Below, piece by piece: positions 21,013-24,339 of a stretch of 24,339 nucleotides of DNA. The notes beneath the pieces are model-generated. The model ran no database searches, was not told where the DNA came from, and was given only the letters and a program-made list of their open reading frames with translations. A program made the translations under genes and the position numbers. Numbering within the stretch: the first letter of the stretch is position 1; each line of letters starts with the position of its first letter. Source of the DNA: Treponema sp. (GTDB lineage Bacteria > Spirochaetota > Spirochaetia > Treponematales > UBA12059); the NCBI GenBank assembly GCA_012517645.1, contig JAAYUR010000155.1, positions 1-24,339 of the forward strand, written 5' to 3'.

Positions 21013-22978
21013 CCGGCCCCCTCCGGACGCTTTCGTCGTCCAATTCCTCGTACTTGGTCTTCTTGATCATCATGTTGTCCAAGTAGAAGGTGATCCCCTT
21101 CTGGTCGATCTTGAGCTCTTCGGACACGTCCTTGATGATGATCTTGACCCCGGGGTGGGCCTTTCCGGAAACGCTCACCTTGCCGCGGGTCTTAAGGTTG
21201 GACAGGTAGGCCTGTATGGATTCGATCTCCTTCGCCAGGGCCGCAGCTTCCTGGGCAACCTCGGCGCGTTTGGCCATGCTCTCCTGCAGGATGGCTTCCT
21301 TTTCCTCCGGCAGGGTCTTGCGCTGTTTCTTCAGGGCCTGAAGGGTCGAGATGTTCTTGTCCATCTCCTCGATCTGTCGCCTAAGCGGGGACAGCTGTTG
21401 GTTCAGCTGATCCATCCTAGCCTTGCTCTTGGGATCGTAGCCGACCTCGCAGATCGTCTCGGTCCCTCCCACCGGGGAGCCCAGGGTCTTGGTGTTGATC
21501 TCCTCGCAGGCGCGGTAGTGCCCGCCGACGATCGCGGCCCGCCTCCCCTGGCAGATTATCTTCTTGTTGGCCGTGACGTCGGAATTCACTATGCCGTCGG
21601 ACACGATGACGGACTCTCCGGCCTCGACCTTCGCGTTCTCGATGAACTTGGCCCAGACGTTCTTGCCCGCCTGGATGGAACCTCCGGATTTGCCGGTGAT
21701 GCCCTGGTGGACGATGATGTCCCCTTCCGCCACCAGCTCGCTCTTCCCTACGTTCCCGTGCACCTCGATATTGCCCGAGGCTTTTACGATGAACCCGTCC
21801 TCCACGTTTCCCTGCACCAGGACGGTGCCCAGGAACATGACGTTGCCGGATTTCAGGTTCACGTCCCCTTGAACCGTGAACACCTCTTCCACGTTGATCT
21901 TTCCGCCGATGTAGGTCACCTGGCCGTTGATCTCGGCCAGGACGGTGACCCCGTCCTCGGAAACCCGGACGTTCTTCCCCAGCGGAAGAGGGATGTCCTT
22001 TCCGTTCCGGGCGGGAAGAATCTTTCCGGTCACCGTTCTTCCGGGAATCGCGTTCTCCGCGGGGACCTTGCGGGCCAGGGGCTGTCCGGCGACGACGTTC
22101 TGGATCAGGCCGAGTTCCTTGAAGTTGACCCGCCCGTCCGCGCTTTCCTTCAGATGGATCTCCGTCTTGTCCACGCTGAAGTTGAACTGCATGTAGGCGT
22201 CCCGCCCGTTCTGGGGGCGGGATCCCTCGGCGACCAGGATCAGCTCCCGGTACCGGGGGCGGTCCTCCAGTTCCTGGAGAACGTCCTCTTTGATCCCGTA
22301 GACGATCTTGTTGTTCCTGAGGAAGGACAGGATCGATTCCGCGGACAGGTCGCAGCCTCCCGGCCCCGGGGCCGTCAGCATCACGTACGCCTTCATGTCC
22401 TGGTCGCCGACCTCCACGGTCATCAAGGCGTCGTTGGCGGGATTCATGATGAAGGATCCCACGGGCACGTACTCTCCCGAGGCCAGCCGCACGACCTCCC
22501 GCACCAGGGGTTCGTCGATGTCATGGATGCCCCTCTCGTGGAGTCTGTCCATGGCCGCCTTTTCGGTCGCCCTGCGCCCCCGTCCGACCGGCGCGGTAAC
22601 CTTGAGCAGGACCCCCTCCGAGGACAGGCGCACGAAGACCTCTCCGTCCCGGTCCTTGGGTTCCAGGTCCGCCCCGAAATCCTCCGAGAGGATGCCTTCC
22701 CCGAAGGAGGCCTCGGCTGCGGCCACCTTCTTCTTGACGGATCCCTTGTACGCCCGGATCTTCCAGGGCTTACGGCCCAGTCCGAGCGTACCCGGGACAC
22801 CCTTCTCCACGACCTCGAAATCGAGGGAGGTCACCGGGCAGTCCAGCTGGATGGCCGCGCTTCGGAGAGCCTCCTCCAGGGTCACCCCTTCCGCGGCCAC
22901 CGAGGTCTTCTCCCTGTCTTCGTCCAGGTACCGGCGCATGAGTTCCTGTACCTGCGCAAGCCCGACGGTACCCGGCAT
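20993..22978 (-). CDS. FapA (DUF342) protein with N-terminal Jag-type domain
   Basis: FapA/DUF342 proteins are large polymer-binding or scaffold proteins found beside flagellar regulators; the exact role is poorly known. The 661-residue product has an N-terminal Jag_N-like domain (about 29-78, VTLEEALRSAAIQLDCP and the GTLGLGRKPWKIRAYK loop). A basic/acidic linker and the FapA N-terminal part (about 112-310) follow, then a parallel beta-helix with repeated VxGNV- and VxAGE-type units (about 357-510), a coiled coil (about 515-595) and a short C-terminal beta domain. The ATG at 22978 lies two bases after the fliA stop; a longer open frame reaching 23281 reads through fliA in another frame and is rejected. 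There is no strong ribosome binding site, so translation is likely coupled to fliA. Confidence 0.85.
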   Translation of the reverse strand: MPGTVGLAQVQELMRRYLDEDREKTSVAAEGVTLEEALRSAAIQLDCPVTSLDFEVVEKGVPGTLGLGRKPWKIRAYKGSVKKKVAAAEASFGEGILSEDFGADLEPKDRDGEVFVRLSSEGVLLKVTAPVGRGRRATEKAAMDRLHERGIHDIDEPLVREVVRLASGEYVPVGSFIMNPANDALMTVEVGDQDMKAYVMLTAPGPGGCDLSAESILSFLRNNKIVYGIKEDVLQELEDRPRYRELILVAEGSRPQNGRDAYMQFNFSVDKTEIHLKESADGRVNFKELGLIQNVVAGQPLARKVPAENAIPGRTVTGKILPARNGKDIPLPLGKNVRVSEDGVTVLAEINGQVTYIGGKINVEEVFTVQGDVNLKSGNVMFLGTVLVQGNVEDGFIVKASGNIEVHGNVGKSELVAEGDIIVHQGITGKSGGSIQAGKNVWAKFIENAKVEAGESVIVSDGIVNSDVTANKKIICQGRRAAIVGGHYRACEEINTKTLGSPVGGTETICEVGYDPKSKARMDQLNQQLSPLRRQIEEMDKNISTLQALKKQRKTLPEEKEAILQESMAKRAEVAQEAAALAKEIESIQAYLSNLKTRGKVSVSGKAHPGVKIIIKDVSEELKIDQKGITFYLDNMMIKKTKYEELDDESVRRGPDAYKAD

Positions 22979-22980
22979 GG

Positions 22981-23769
22981 CTAAACGATCCCCTTGCGGA
23001 TATTCGTGAGCTTGGCCCTCAGACGGAGTATAGCCTTGGTGTGGAGCTGGCTTACCCGCGATTCCGTGACCTCGAGCACCTGTCCGATCTCCTTCAAGGT
23101 GAGCTCTTCGTAGTAGTACAGGACCAGCACCTTTTTTTCCTTGTCGGGAAGCTCCTGTATGGCCTGTACGATCACCCTCCGTATCTCCTCCCTCTCGATC
23201 ATGGAATCCGGGTTCATGCTTCCCGGGCTCTCGATGCTGTCGCCAATTGATATCTTGTCTACGTCGTCCCCGGAGTACCAAACGTCGTTCAGGGAAAGCA
23301 CGGCGGTGCCGGATATCTTGAGCATGGTCTTGGCCAGCTCGTCCTCGGTGACCCCCATGGCCTGGGCTATCTCCCCGTCCGCCGCGGGCCGGCCCAGCTT
23401 GGCCTCCAGCTGCTGGATGGCCTCTTCCAGTTCCTTTGTCTTCTGTCGGACAGAACGGGGCACCCAGTCTATGGAACGGAGCTCGTCGAAGATCGCCCCC
23501 CGGATGCGGGTCACCGCGTAGGTCTTGAACTTGACGTTCTTTTCCGGATCGAACTTGTCGATGGCGTCTATGAGGCCGAAGACCCCGAACCCGACGAGAT
23601 CCTCGAACTCGACGGAATGGGGCATGGAGGACGCGACCTTGCCGGCTACGTACTTGACCAGGGGGGCGTACTGCTTGATGAAGGCTTCGCGGATCGCGGG
23701 ATCCCGGTTCCGCTTGTATTCGACCCAGAGTTCCTCTTCGGTCGTATGGTCCAACAGGGGATTGTTCAT
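22981..23769 (-). CDS. fliA: RNA polymerase sigma factor for flagellar genes, FliA/SigD/WhiG family
   Basis: FliA (sigma-28) directs transcription of late flagellar and chemotaxis genes. The 262-residue protein has region 2 (about 20-95, with LVKYVAGKVASSMPHSVEFEDLVGFGVFGLIDAIDKFDP, then KFKTYAVTRIRGAIFDELRSIDWVPRSVR). Region 3 follows (KTKELEEAIQQLEAKLGRPAADGEIAQAMGVTEDEL), then region 4 (LPDKEKKVLVLYYYEELTLKEIGQVLEVTESRVSQLHTKAILRLR). The RSIDWVPRSVR segment is characteristic of the SigD/WhiG group. Its ATG follows the upstream stop by six bases; the ribosome binding site is poor, suggesting coupling. Downstream fapA starts two bases after its stop. In Treponema pallidum the equivalent gene is annotated whiG/fliA. 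Confidence 0.97.
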   Translation of the reverse strand: MNNPLLDHTTEEELWVEYKRNRDPAIREAFIKQYAPLVKYVAGKVASSMPHSVEFEDLVGFGVFGLIDAIDKFDPEKNVKFKTYAVTRIRGAIFDELRSIDWVPRSVRQKTKELEEAIQQLEAKLGRPAADGEIAQAMGVTEDELAKTMLKISGTAVLSLNDVWYSGDDVDKISIGDSIESPGSMNPDSMIEREEIRRVIVQAIQELPDKEKKVLVLYYYEELTLKEIGQVLEVTESRVSQLHTKAILRLRAKLTNIRKGIV

Positions 23770-23775
23770 CTCGGG

Positions 23776-24339
23776 TTACCCTTTCTGATCCCGTTTGAGC
23801 AGCGTCCGTACGGCCTGAGCCATGGTGGCGGCGTCGATCCCGTCCCGGGAGGCTCCGGTCGAGGAGATGGGATCCCGGACAGGGGCCTCCCCGGCGTCGA
23901 TGTTCTCGTGGGACGCGGCGGCGAAGACGTCGGACAGGCCGTCCAGGTCCGGCAGCACGTCCAGCTCGTCGAAGGTGGCGGGCGGCCGCGCGGAAACGGG
24001 AGCCCGGGCTTCCCCGGGCTCTTCCTCCGGGACCAGGCTGTCCGTGCCGATCTCCTCGGCGTCCTTCTCCAGGTCCCGAAGCTCCTCTTCGCCGACGCTT
24101 CCCGGATCCGAGGCAGCCGGCAGGTCTTCCACCTCCTCGGCGGCTTCATCCCCGCCGGGAAGAACGATGTTCAGTCGATGCTCCGGATCCGCGGACTCCG
24201 CGCCTTGGCCGGCGGGTTCCGGCGCCGAAGGCTCGCCGAGCAGCTCCGGAAGGAAGGTCCGGATGACGTAGGCGGCTCCGGCACCCAGGGCGGCGAAGAC
24301 CGCGCCGGACGCGACCGCCCGAAGCAGGAGGGCTCCGAA
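23776..24339 (-). CDS. C-terminal part of a membrane protein upstream of fliA (partial)
   Basis: The reading frame enters from beyond the window's right edge and ends at TAA (23776-23778); 187 codons are visible. It begins with a hydrophobic helix (about the first 27 visible residues, LLLRAVASGAVFAALGAGAAYVI), followed by a long acidic, low-complexity region rich in Glu, Asp, Pro and Ala, and closes with a short helical, basic end (ATMAQAVRTLLKRDQKG). A GTG at 24132 is an internal codon, not the start. The position directly before fliA matches the uncharacterised membrane protein that, as I recall, lies between the flhF/flhG region and fliA in Treponema. The family is otherwise unrecognised and the N-terminal domain cannot be seen. 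Confidence 0.75.
   Translation of the reverse strand, partial: FGALLLRAVASGAVFAALGAGAAYVIRTFLPELLGEPSAPEPAGQGAESADPEHRLNIVLPGGDEAAEEVEDLPAASDPGSVGEEELRDLEKDAEEIGTDSLVPEEEPGEARAPVSARPPATFDELDVLPDLDGLSDVFAAASHENIDAGEAPVRDPISSTGASRDGIDAATMAQAVRTLLKRDQKG

Noticed and set aside
21155..22984. Long plus-strand open frame (609 codons) opposite fapA
   Set aside because: It is the antisense shadow of fapA in GC-rich DNA: composition is repetitive (Leu, Val, Gly, Asp), it has no family motif and no ribosome binding site, while the minus-strand product is a recognisable FapA.
22979..23281. N-terminal extension of fapA into fliA
   Set aside because: It reads fliA out of frame, giving a charged sequence without structure; the ATG at 22978 just after the fliA stop fits the family start.
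24132..24132. GTG start for a 118-residue protein before fliA
   Set aside because: The same frame stays open to the window edge and encodes a membrane helix upstream, so this GTG is an internal codon of a larger gene.

Overview
The window is a dense, uniformly GC-rich bacterial chromosome segment with no tRNA, rRNA, insertion sequence, phage gene or CRISPR array that I can see. The gene content points to a high-GC spirochaete of the Treponema/Spirochaeta lineage. The main grounds are a fliA-fapA flagellar tail operon preceded by a membrane protein gene, an order I recall from Treponema. A second is a murG-cvpA-clamp loader-histidine kinase-NtrC run resembling treponemal order, together with a bactofilin, a PilZ protein and a clamp-loader subunit with a large insert. 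This assignment is inference from gene order and recalled families; no search was run.

Layout. (1) 25-3100, plus strand: bactofilin, stand-alone CinA C-terminal amidase (pncC), transcription terminator Rho, ribosomal protein L31. A near-consensus promoter overlaps the pncC stop and serves rho. This run ends at a strong bidirectional terminator (3154-3187). (2) 3200-6378, minus strand: rdgB, a diverged sigma-70-like regulator, an NrnA-like DHH phosphoesterase and a small secreted protein. The sigma-like gene is preceded by a nearly perfect sigma-54 (-24/-12) promoter. (3) 6526-9033, plus strand: endonuclease III and a compact RecQ, separated by a 264-bp spacer that carries degenerate 52-bp tandem repeats. 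(4) 9048-10525, minus strand: a PilZ-type protein and a small membrane protein, overlapping by 4 nt. (5) 10663-17721, plus strand: a tightly packed operon of pgi, murG, cvpA, a DNA polymerase III delta-prime-like subunit, a soluble NtrB-like kinase and an NtrC-like sigma-54 activator, with five junctions overlapping by 4 nt or spaced by 1 nt. (6) 17758-24339, minus strand: a flagellar-tail operon read from the window edge as a membrane protein fragment, fliA, fapA, a small protein, a SwrB-like protein, an Hsp70-like protein and a J-domain/HEAT protein.

Together the genes link cell envelope and shape (bactofilin, MurG, CvpA), genome upkeep (RdgB, Nth, RecQ, clamp loader) and motility/second-messenger control (FliA, FapA, PilZ). 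The most interesting regulatory picture is a possible sigma-54 cascade: the NtrB/NtrC pair at 15152-17721 could activate a sigma-54 promoter at 4708-4722 that drives a sigma-like protein. It would resemble the Borrelia Rrp2-RpoN-RpoS logic, but the link between the two loci is inference. The other items worth pursuing are the chaperone pair embedded in the fliA-fapA operon and the 52-bp repeat array.
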